A DNA stretch of 64,000 nucleotides from Asterias rubens (Eukaryota; Echinodermata; Asteroidea; Forcipulatida; Asteriidae): the NCBI RefSeq assembly GCF_902459465.1, contig NC_047065.1:17626204-17690203 (forward strand). The letters run 5' to 3'. Of this stretch, positions 32,301 to 41,323 are shown one piece after another. The number at the start of each line of letters is the position of its first letter. Position 1 is the stretch's first letter. The position numbers were made by a program, and so were the translations under genes. The notes beneath the pieces are model-generated. The model did not search any database. It worked only from the letters and a program-made list of their open reading frames with translations, and was not told the origin of the DNA.

Positions 32301-35300
32301 CAATATATTTCAGTTTTCCTGTTAATTAAATTCAATATAAGTCATTATTAATGTATATTCTAATGTCACTCATTTCTTTCTACAGGTGTGATTTATTTTA
32401 CAGTGCAGCTTGTCACATGATTTCCTCTATTGGATCCTTGAAGCTGATTGGCTACATCTCCCTTGGTTTCATTGCCATGGAGATAGTTGTTCTCAGTATG
32501 TTTTGGAGGGAAATGATATCATTAGGTCTCGTAGGAATCACCTTATGGCCTTATTTTACAGAGCTCAGAGTATCAAATTGGGTGAGTAAATACGGAATAC
32601 ACCTCATTCAGTTGACTTTGTGAATCTAAAAGGGATCTTAAAATACAAGTGTGGGTAAAACTTGAATAATATTCTTTATCCCAGATGCGCATTTCACATG
32701 TAGTTAGTGCATTTTTAATTTGTACTGGCAACTAACTTTCATCTGATAGATAATATGCAAAGAAAATGTTGTGACATTTATGGTTTCTTTTCAATTTGAT
32801 TGCATTCAGGGTCTGTTAGCTGGGTGGACAACATCGTGTCTATCTGTAGCTGTGTTTCCATTACTACCAGTGGTTGGAAGAGAGGCTAATATTAACTTAG
32901 TGTAAGTAAGCTGTTCCCATTCCAGGGCTGAATTTCATAGAGCTGCTAAGCATAACTGTTTGCTTAGCATGAAATTTCTTTCTTGATGAAAACAGGATTA
33001 CAAACCAAAATTCCATTTGCTGCAAATTGCTTGTTACTGGGTTTCAGCTGTTGTTTGCTTATCCTGAAAATCAAGTGGAAATTTGGTTGGTAATCCTGTT
33101 TTTATCGAGGCAAAAGTTTCATGCTAAGCAAATGTTTGTGCTAAGCAGCTCTATAAATTTGGGCCCAGATCTTTGTGTAATTCCTGTGTAATTTTACAAA
33201 CAGTGTGTCATCTCTAGACAAATGAATCCCGTACTCACTGCCACTCATGATAACCCCTACCCACTGCCACTTCTACCAACCCTACTTCCCTCTCCATACA
33301 GAACTATTGCAGGACTCCTCTTCATCATAAGTAGCATCGCAGCTTTATTCTACATCCATTCACATCACAGATCACATTCTACAAGCATCAGTACTCTACA
33401 ACTCTGCATCCTGGTTATAGCAGTCTATGTTGTGAACAGCACCTGGGCTAGCTTGGCTAACAAGCGAGGGCTCCCTTTTATAAACCAATGTATGAGTTGG
33501 ATTATATTTGCTTCATCATTTCTTATACCAGGGTTGATGCCATTGGATGTGATGTCGCGTTTACTAAGCACTGCAATGGCATTTGTTGCAGTATTTCTAT
33601 TGACTAGTACATCGTATCCTTTATTTCTAATGTATTTCTTGATCTATTCTCATCAGTGCTAGTAATGCAGGCTGTGAAAGTGTTCTTACAGCAGCTTGCC
33701 AAAAAGACAGATTTACTAGTGAAGACAAGTCTAGATCCTCTCCAAAAAAGTCTCATGAGTTTAAGGCACTGGACAAGTTTGGTAATTGTCAAAGACCAGT
33801 ATTCTCACTTGATGTATCCCAACTTAATTTTATAAAGTAACAAGCCTGTAAACATTTTGGGCTCAATTGGTCATCACCCTTGTTGCACAAATTTGTGTGC
33901 TTTCATACAGATGCCTGAGAAAGACTCTCGAATTCAAATATTTTAATAAATAACATCTTTCTAATTAACTACGTTACTTCAGAAGGAGTCATTTCCCACT
34001 AGACAGACCCTCTCTAGAAACTACAACATTCGATTTTGTTTTTGTTGTATTTCCTGACCTTTGTGATTTCAGACATGAAGGGTTGTTTTGTATAGCACTG
34101 TGTTATCTCATGTTATTTTGGCTTCTATGTGAACATCGTTTGTCTCACTCATCAAAGATTAAGGTAAGACTATCAAAGATTAATAACGGCTCAATTTCAA
34201 TCTAATCAAAAGGATGTTATGGAAACACTCAAAACAAAAGTTGGAGTTAAAGTGTTAACAATATTTTATTTATCAATATAAACCACAAGGAAAACTGACT
34301 AGGTTTCCCCTGGCTGCCGCTTCCCAGGTTGTATCGTAATTTGGGTGTGATCCCTGGCTACATGGCAGGAAATGGTTGTATGGCTTCTGACTGGCACCCC
34401 CGAACAAAGATATTGAAAAATAGGGACACTGCCAACATAGGGCTAGATAGCTCAGTTGGTAGAGTACCGGCACGTTAATCCGGAGGTCGTTGGTTCGAAA
34501 TCCCACTCTAGTCAATTCTTTGTTCAACCCCAAAAATCAATCTTTTATTTCATAAATAATTTAGCAGTATATGTATTTAAACGATGCAGAAAAATCTATT
34601 TAGATCTATTGAGTAAAACTGGTGTATCTTCTGCAAACTGTGTGATGTTTGTTACATTGTTGATATTCATGAATGGTTGAAATCAAAATTCAAAACGTAT
34701 TGAAGGTCGTACTTGATACAGAATAACATTATTTCTCAAAACCAAATCGCTTGATACATACAACAACTGTTTGCCAAATAAATTGAGATTCCTGTTTTTG
34801 TTTGATTACCTCTCTGTTATTAAAATAACGTGTTTACCTGGTCTAATTTGATCCAGTTAATAGATTTATCATTTGGTGAGGAACTGACACTTGAGAGCGG
34901 ACCTCAGCGACGTCTTGTTCTGGATGATCTTCGCTGTGCATACTTCTTCATATTCTTCATCTTAACAGCATTCTTTGGAACAGGAAATATTGCTAGTATC
35001 AACAGGTTAGTCAGTATCTAATAAGAGAGTGTAATAAGGTCTCACCATCAGCCCCTCTAACTGATTTCCTCTTCAAGATTTCACAGTCGTCTCATACTTA
35101 AAAAGGGCTGTGTTAGCCATAGAGTTATATATAAGAAGTAGAGGGCGCACTGGTTAGTCGGTATCTAATAAGAGAGTGTAAGAAGGTCTCACCCTCGGCC
35201 CCTCCAACTGGTTTCCTCTTAAAGATTTCCCAGACGTCTTATACTAAAAGGGCTGTGTCAGCATGATTGTAGTAGGCCTGTGGCTGTACGTGGAAGTATG

Positions 35301-37116
35301 AACCTAACCTAGTTACTAAATACGACTGGCTGTTGCGTCACTAAAGATGCTGTCATTTGCATGGATGGAAGTATGAACCTAACCTAGTTACTAAATACGA
35401 CTGGCTGTTGCGTCACTAAAGATGCTGCCATTTGCATGGATGGAAGTATGAACCTAACCTAGTTACTAAATACGACTGGCTGTTGCGTCACTAAAGATGC
35501 TGTCATTTGCATGGATGGAAGTATGAACCTAACCTAGTTACTAAATACGACTGGCTGTTGCGTCACTAAAGATGCTGCCATTTGCATGGATGGAAGTATG
35601 AACCTAACCTAGTTACTAAATACGACTGGCTGTTGCGTCACTAAAGATGCTGCCATTTGCATGGATGGAAGTATGAACCTAACCTAGTTACTAAATGCGA
35701 CTGGCTGTTGCGTCACTAAAGATGCTGTCATTTACATGGATGGAAGTATGAACCTAACCTAGTTACTAAATGCGACTGGCTGTTGCGTCACTAAAGATGC
35801 TGTCATTTGCATGGATGGAAGTATGAACCTAACCTAGTTACTAAATACGACTGGCTGTTGCGTCACTAAAGATGCTGCCATTTGCATGGATGGAAGTATG
35901 AACCTAACCTAGTTACTAAATACATGCAAACTCTGGCTGTTGCGTCACTAAAGATGCTGTCATTTGTGATGTGACGGTCAGTAGGTAAGCATTACATATG
36001 TGGCCTTGAGAAGATATGAGGTCCACATAAGGCAGGGTTTTGAAACAACACTATGTGGACTTACATCCAAACGGTTTAGAGTGACTGAAACAACACTATG
36101 TGGACTTACTCACATCCATACGGTTTAGAGTGACTGCAACAACACTATGTGGACTTACTCGCATCCATACGGTTTAGAGTGACTGCAACAACACTATGTG
36201 GACTTACTCGCATCCATACGGTTTAGAGTGACTGAAACAACACTATGTGGACTTACATCCATACGGTTTAGAGTGACTGCAACAACACTATGTGGACTTG
36301 CATCCATACGGTTTAGAGTGACTGCAACAACACTATGTGGACTTACTCATCCATACGGTTTAGAGTGACTGCAACAACACTATGTGGACTTACTCACATC
36401 CATAAGGTTTAGAGTGACTGCAACAACACTATGTGGACTTATTCACATCCATATGGTTTAGAGTGACTGCAACACAGAGATGTGTGTGCTATAACTGGGT
36501 TAGAGTTCTTCCATGTACAGCCACAGACAGTTTATCATGACAATTATAATCTCTGTTTATGTCTGTTTGATATTTCAGTGATTTACTCGTTCTCCAGTCT
36601 TACTCCCAAATGATCATTGCACTATGTCTATAAGTTGTTCACAATCAATGTAATGTTTCCCTTTGGTTCCCTGACTTTAATTTAGTGACTCCTCAAATAA
36701 TCATCCTAGACCTTTTACTTTGCGTTATATTCTTCTGTACTGAGCCAACAAAGAGTTTTATTTCTTACTTCCATGGTATTGACTTTCATGTCAAATTTGA
36801 GTGTTAAACCTTTGCTTTATTGATTAAACTCAATGTTTGATTCATTTTCAACTGTTCCTTTATTTATAGTTTTGATACCGCTTCAGTCTATTGCTTCTTA
36901 ACTGTCTTCAATCCATTCATCATGGGTTCATTAATGTTATGGAAGGTGAGTTATCCTCAACACTAAACTGGAAAAGTGTTTTAATATTCAAAATTGCCCA
37001 TTTTCAAATTCTTTAAAGGCAGTGGACACTATTGGTAATTACTCAAAATAATTATTGGCATAAAACCTTTCTTGGTGACGAGTAATGGGGAGAGGTTGAT
37101 GGTATAAAACATTGTG

Positions 37117-37152
<36 letters not shown>

Positions 37153-38172
37153 GGCTCCCTCTGAAGTGCCATAGTTTTCGAGAAAGAAGTAATTTTCCCT
37201 GAATTTGATTTCGAGACCACAAGTTTAGAAATGGAGGTCTCGAAATCAGCCATCTAAACGCACACAACTTCGTGTTGCAAGGGTTATTTTTCTTTCATTA
37301 TTATCTCGCAAGTTTGTGATCGATTGAGCTCAAATTTTCACAGGTTTGTTATTTTATGCATATGTTGAGATACACCAACTGTGAAGACTACCGGTAGTCT
37401 TTGACAATTACCAATAGTGTCCACTGCCTTTAAGACACTGGACACCTTTGGTAATTGTTAAACACCAGTCTTCTCACTTGGTGTATCTCAACAAACATAC
37501 ATGTATGCATAACATAACAAACCTGTGAAAATTTGAGCTCAATTGGTTGTCGAAGTGGCGAGATACCGATGAAAGAAAAACACTCCTTGTCACACGAAGT
37601 TGTGTGCTTTCAGATGCTTGATTTCAAGACCTCAAAATCTCATTTTGAGGTCTCGAAATCAAATTCTTCCTTTTAGAAAACTTCTCTGAGTCACTTGAGA
37701 GAGCCATTTCTCACAATGTTTTATGCTATCAACAGCTCCCCATTACTCGTTCTGAAGTAAGGTTTTAAGCTAATAATTATTTTGAGTAATTACCAATAGT
37801 GTCCACTGCCTATAACACATGTTTTTTGATCTATGGACTGTCATTCTTAAACCTATAATCCCATTTGTTAATCCTCAGATTGTGATCCTATTTCTGTTGG
37901 TAACCTGTACCTTCAAGGCCATTCATTTACTACAGCGTCTACCGAATACCAGTCTGTTCTTGGTGGTGTTGCTGTTATCAGATGCTCTGGCTTTACAGTT
38001 CTTCTTTCTAGTCAAAGATTCTGGTTCCTGGTTGGACATTGGGACAAGTATTAGCCATTATGTGATTGTCATGTGCATGATTATCTTTGTCATGTTACTG
38101 TTGGTACTTGCTAGACTTTTCACCACTACAACCTTTGGTATAAGCGGCTTATACAAGACTCATAGGAATTAG
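23364..38172 (+). CDS. PIGN: PIGN, GPI ethanolamine phosphate transferase 1, complete
   Basis: PIGN adds ethanolamine phosphate to the first mannose of GPI precursors in the ER membrane. Seventeen coding exons join in phase: 23364-23590, 24292-24413, 24873-24971, 27159-27265, 27667-27922, 28532-28648, 29070-29263, 29669-29803, 29958-30037, 31630-31893, 32386-32581, 32810-32901, 33302-33613, 34073-34163, 34857-35005, 36870-36945 and 37879-38172. The product is about 936 aa (human 931). An N-terminal membrane anchor (residues 4-26) precedes the luminal alkaline-phosphatase-like domain: DGLRADK (D54), [10 protein letters not shown] (probable nucleophile T94), [12 protein letters not shown] (D216, H220), TADHGMT (D264, H265), then [19 protein letters not shown]. 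The C-terminal half is a multi-pass membrane region with [11 protein letters not shown] and [18 protein letters not shown]. Exon 13 uses a weak GTATCC donor. Exons 5, 6 and 10 have partial tandem copies nearby (listed separately), so alternative in-frame products are possible. Confidence 0.95.
24045..24237. repeat. 93-100 bp direct repeat in PIGN intron 1
   Basis: Two copies of GAAAATGTTTCATTGGACTT, then AAGACACAAACTTACTGAGC and TTCGAGTATGTATGTTGATT, offset by 93 bp, both followed by AACCACAAGAATTCATGAAA. Confidence 0.9.
24995..26730. mobile_element. Candidate non-autonomous transposon with CGATATATC ends (PIGN intron 3)
   Basis: The left border has GTCGATATATCAAAAATACT, then ATATCGGATTTTCGATATAT. 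The right border has the inverted motifs AATACTCGATATATC, then TTTTCGATATATCGG. Between them lies about 1.7 kb of sequence unlike the surrounding intron, including GC-rich stretches (around 25300-25340 and 26290-26310). Such subterminal CGATATATCG motifs are typical of some hAT elements. I could not define a target duplication and no transposase is readable. Confidence 0.45.
27941..28403 (+). repeat. Tandem partial copies of PIGN exon 5 with their splice donors
   Basis: The 3' part of exon 5 (from about GGATTCTGGGATACAAGA to the ACTAACTGGG|GTAAGT donor) plus about 25 bases of intron is repeated. GTAAGT donors occur at 27923, 28064, 28205 and 28332. The first three are 141 bp apart (47 codons) and the intronic linker is open, so use of donor 2 or 3 would add 47 or 94 residues in frame. 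The fourth spacing is 127 bp and breaks the frame. A short fifth fragment ends near 28403. No copy after the first has its own acceptor. Confidence 0.92.
28724..28842. mobile_element. Small MITE with GCGCGATGG ends (PIGN intron 6)
   Basis: The left end GGTTGCGCGATGG, then GCGATGGAAATCT, is mirrored by the right end AGATTTCCATCGCGC, then CCATCGCGCGACC. The element is about 119 bp. It sits between exon 6 and its partial duplicate. The target duplication is not clear. Confidence 0.7.
28857..28945 (+). pseudogene. Partial duplicate of PIGN exon 6
   Basis: Matches the second half of exon 6 and its donor: TTGGCCTGGGGAGCAGGGTT, then AAAGAACCCAGCAATACCCA, CTTATACCCAGATGGGTTTA, then CACTGTAAGTAA. The upstream acceptor is missing, so it is probably a dead copy, although its donor is intact. 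Confidence 0.8.
30117..31245. repeat. Composite 28-62 bp tandem array in PIGN intron 9
   Basis: Built from TACCACTAACCAGGACCATT followed by CCCAACCCTT, alternating irregularly with a longer unit that adds CAAAATCAACTGCATGGTTT and TGCAGATCAATA. This is a higher-order minisatellite filling most of the intron. Confidence 0.95.
31409..31501 (+). other. Duplicated upstream copy of PIGN exon 10 start (possible 93-nt cassette)
   Basis: A block of about 220 bp, including acceptor and exon start, is duplicated. The upstream copy has the acceptor CTCCATCAG|AACC and encodes [20 protein letters not shown], close to the main exon at 31630 ([20 protein letters not shown]). It then reaches CAA|GTAAAT, a usable donor at 31502. 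The 93-nt exon would splice in frame to the exon 10 acceptor at 31629, adding 31 residues including a second copy of the hydrophobic segment. Without splicing it meets TAA at once. Real use is unknown. Confidence 0.6.
33758..34010. mobile_element. MITE family C, copy 3 (truncated)
   Basis: Begins AAGGCACTGGACAAGTTTGG, then TAATTGTCAAAGACCAG, and continues to TTACTTCAGAAGGAGTCATT in family order, then stops. It is the same orientation as 37432-37814. It lies in PIGN intron 13. Confidence 0.75.
34440..34540 (+). mobile_element. tRNA-derived SINE
   Basis: The tRNA-like head of about 74 nt runs 34440-34513, with A-box TAGCTCAGTTGG and B-box GGTTCGAAATCC. The anticodon arm region CCGGCACGTTAATCCGG has a mismatch and C instead of U before the anticodon, so a functional tRNA is unlikely. 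The tail CAATTCTTTGTTCAACCCC is shared with the truncated copy at 167-238, which shows it is a dispersed SINE. It lies in PIGN intron 14. Confidence 0.8.
35005..35265 (+). repeat. Direct duplication starting at the PIGN exon 15 donor
   Basis: The segment from the exon 15 splice junction (GGTTAGTCAGTATCTAATAA, then GAGAGTGTAA and AAGGTCTCACC) to AAAGGGCTGTGT is repeated once, offset by about 149 bp (second copy about 35153-35258). The second copy keeps the GTTAGT but has no exon before it. Confidence 0.85.
35290..35965. repeat. 75-bp tandem array in PIGN intron 15
   Basis: About nine copies of a 75-bp unit (TGGAAGTATGAACCTAACCT, then AGTTACTAAATACGACTGGC, TGTTGCGTCACTAAAGATGC, then CATTTGCATGGA). 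Variation is limited to a few positions (TGTCAT or TGCCAT, ATACGA or ATGCGA). Confidence 0.95.
36037..36475. repeat. 49-bp tandem array in PIGN intron 15
   Basis: About nine copies of a 44-49 bp unit (GACTGCAACAACACTATGTG, then GACTTACTCACATCCATACG and GTTTAGAGT). Length variants lack CTCAC or CTCGC. Confidence 0.93.
37014..37431. mobile_element. MITE family C, copy 4 (with A34 insertion)
   Basis: The left end is TTTAAAGGCAGTGGACACTA and the right end ATTACCAATAGTGTCCACTG, then CCTTTAA, an almost perfect inverted pair. A run of about 34 A (37118-37151) interrupts the usual GTGAGAAACGGC junction. It lies in PIGN intron 16. Confidence 0.9.
37432..37814. mobile_element. MITE family C, copy 5, back to back with copy 4
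   Basis: A full copy in the opposite internal orientation (AAGACACTGGACACCTTTGG at the left, ACCAATAGTGTCCACTGCCT at the right), joined directly to copy 4 with no spacer. It ends about 65 bp before the PIGN exon 17 acceptor. Confidence 0.9.
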
Positions 38173-38615
38173 AAAGCTACCATTTTGGTGATTCTTTGAT
38201 TAAAAGTCATCAATCATTGGCACTTTTACCCCAATTCCTAAATGACATCCAATTGCAATTTAATGTATGAAATGAGCCGAACCCAACAGATTGTGGTGCC
38301 ATGTAAGAAGTGACGGATAGTTGAATTAAACAAGATGGCAAGATGAAACTAAAGTGTCCTCTTCTGGAAGCGAGACATAACTAGTTGAGGAGTACATCCC
38401 AGTGATCCAAACACATCTTCAAAAATGTCTTCATGATTGGAGATGGTATTAGAAGGGTTTGTACATAATGGATGCAACATGGGAGAAAGTATGCTTCATC
38501 CTCTGTGCCCCCCCCCTTCCCCCCACCAAGCCCCTCAAGAGTTGCTGTCCATCCCCTCTCCCACTGAAAAAAAATGATTATGTTTGTTGAGTTGTTAAGA
38601 CTGTTTATAGAACTA

Positions 38616-38621
38616 AATAAA
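38616..38621 (+). terminator. PIGN polyadenylation signal
   Basis: AATAAA lies 444 bases after the PIGN stop, within ACTAAATAAAGAAGG. It is the first good hexamer on the plus strand downstream. Confidence 0.55.
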
Positions 38622-38649
38622 GAAGGCCTTTTTGTATACAAAATACTGT

Positions 38650-40490
38650 GTTGCCTTTTCTTTCTTCGTATGTGTGTGTTGAAAAGTATTCCTACAATTT
38701 CGTTGGTGACTTTTTTTTAAATTAGATAAAAAAGCGACTTCATTTAATGTGTTCACCCGCTCCTCCCATATCCAGTGAAAAAATTAGAGTAATGATTAAA
38801 ATGTCACTAATAAAAGAAATGGTTCACAGGAATAACCTTATTTCAAAATGACCGCGAAAAAGTTTAAGTATAATAGAAGAATATATGTATATGAGATTCC
38901 TCGAAAACTAAAACCAGCCAGAAGAGCAGATGGTGTTCAAAATATTGTATTTTTCACAACAAATATGCAGAATTATCATCAGCTGGAAATTATGGATTAG
39001 TTTCATTTTGAAAGGTTAAGGGCTGTCCGCCTGACTGCTCTAGAAGTCGAGAAAATTGAACTGTTAATTGCTTATTTTAATTGCCGCGATCGAAATAAGA
39101 ATCATAATATAAAACATGACATCTGGCTACGAGTTCAACTAAATAATTAATACACTTATTGTAAAGCGTTCTTATAATTATAATTGATTAAAATGCACCG
39201 TTTATTCATACTTAAATTAGTTATAAACTGAAGGTTGCAGGTACAACCTTCGATCTATATATCTATTTATTTAAACAATTTTCTTGAAGATTGCTTGAAG
39301 TTTTCATCATTGCAAGTCTGTGTAACCCGGAAAATGGGTACACTTACAAAAAGAATGAATAAAGCTAAATAAAAATGCTAACTATGGGGGCACTCGCTTG
39401 AACAATGAGAAAAAAACCAAGATCGGATAGGGCTAAGACGCGAGGAGATGCAAAAAATAGGAACAGTGACTCAAAGTGTAGGTTTCAAAACAAAACAAAA
39501 TAACTTTATTGACTATAAACCAAAAACCTTTAGACCGAAAAATCTTGATCTAAACCTTCTTCCTTATAAACCTTAAATTAAACCAGTCAAACCTAAACCA
39601 AGATATTTAACTGAGACTCAAAAACCAAAACTAAAATACAAAACACAGTTAAACCCAAATAAAACTAAAACTGAAACACAGTGCTAAAGAAAAGTTACAA
39701 ATTAAAATCAAAATGGCGTTAGAATACCGAGTCCAGAATAGCAGAAAATATTGAAACAGGCAAAATTACATGATGAAGAAAATCAATACTTGAAGAAGAG
39801 AGCTAAGAACACATGTGCTCCCTGCGCTGCCAGGCTGCTATCTGATTATTTACATGTATATACAAGGGTGGGTCACAACTACCAAAGGATTAAGAAACTG
39901 TTTACCAACATGTAACAAAAGACTTCTAAATAACAAACTACATGTACATGTACAGGGGTGCAATAAAACAGCTGATGGGACAATGTAAACAGGAAAGGGC
40001 AATTAACTAGAACCTGGAATTAACTAACTTGAATAATAATAGATGTTAATAGATGTTAATAATAATACAATGAATTTTCTACCCCTACTACATCTGCATG
40101 AATTGTATTCACACTTCAATATTGCTCTGCGACCTCGTTTGACATTGATTTGAGAGGTTTTTGTTATTGAGGATATTCCTCAAAATCAACCTTGTCAATA
40201 TTTCCCCCTATTTTGCTTTTGAATTATTAATCCTGCCCCTCATTTTTTAAATACTATTCGGTTATTCCGATTAAAATGTTCTGTCAATATTGACATCTCT
40301 ATCTCTGTCAAACTGTATTGTAATACAAACGTAAGTCAAGAAATCATCATACACAACAGACAATGTCTCTATGGGGACGCCCACACGTTCCCCACTCATC
40401 GTGAACGAACCTCGAATATTCCAAGAATATCACGTTTTCCTGTCGTCACCCTCCGCGCTACCTACCAGTACCACCCCCGTAGTTATCCAG
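38650..40490. other. PIGN-CBFB intergenic region
   Basis: AT-rich, with no recognisable gene or transposon end. A-rich runs of AAACC/AAAC motifs occur at about 39480-39720, and TACATGTA motifs are frequent near 39850-39955. Confidence 0.4.
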
Positions 40491-40527
40491 AATGGTACAG
40501 AGAGGAAATGACGTAGCAGTAATCTGA

Positions 40528-40634
40528 CCAATCACACAAGGCAAGAATAATCAGTGCATCATAATGTGGGCGGGGCTTATTGAGTATTTCCGGTGTGAAC
40601 GAGATGAACATTGAATGAATGGTACACTACGTCA
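40528..40634 (+). promoter_or_regulatory. CBFB promoter region (CCAAT, GC box, CRE-like)
   Basis: About 215-320 bp upstream of the CBFB start codon lie CCAAT (40528-40532), the GC box GGGCGGGGC (40568-40576), an ETS-like TTTCCGG (near 40588) and ACGTCA (40629-40634). No TATA box is evident. This combination suits a housekeeping-type promoter; start sites are not determined. Confidence 0.5.
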
Positions 40635-40849
40635 CTTTGTTAGTCCTCCATGGTTAGTCCATAAGCACAGAGTGAGCTTGAACAAGTGCATGTGTGTTGT
40701 CAGTTGGGGGACTACGTGAACGGTCTTAACTCAACGCGGTATTTTAACACTGTTTACTATTGGAATTTACGCCGTGAACTACTACACTGTTGACGTTGAA
40801 TTTCCATCAGTTTTTCAACCACGCTGGATAAATAAGAAAGGACTTTAAC

Positions 40850-41292
40850 ATGCCGAAGGTTGTACCGGACCAAAGGGCTAAGTTCGAGGGAGATGAATTG
40901 TTTAGAAAACTTGGTCGTGAGTCTGAGGTAAGGTGTTATTTGTGTCAACTTTTACTTCTGTAGTCGAGAACTAATGACCTAGGCCTGGGGAATCCCGGAA
41001 GTTCGGTTATTAAACCGCAAAGAAAGACACTTTTTATTTAACAGTACCATTGTGGTGGCATTGTGTATGCTTTGTATAGGCTCCAATGGTCCACCTGTAC
41101 GGACGACGTACAATGGCGGTAGTTGCCTTTAATTCATACAAATTAGACTGATTTATTTTATGGCACACGTGTTTTGTGAATTACCTCCTTACAGTTTATG
41201 CATGTGTTCTAAGGTTGCGTAATATCACAGGCAGCTTTTGTTTGGGTTTAAGAGTATGTTTTTGGGTTAGTGTTATAATGCATTATAAATGC

Positions 41293-41323
<31 letters not shown>

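Noticed and set aside
34440..34513. Functional tRNA gene
   Set aside because: The tail is shared with another copy, the acceptor stem is imperfect, and the anticodon loop lacks the usual U before the anticodon; better explained as a SINE.
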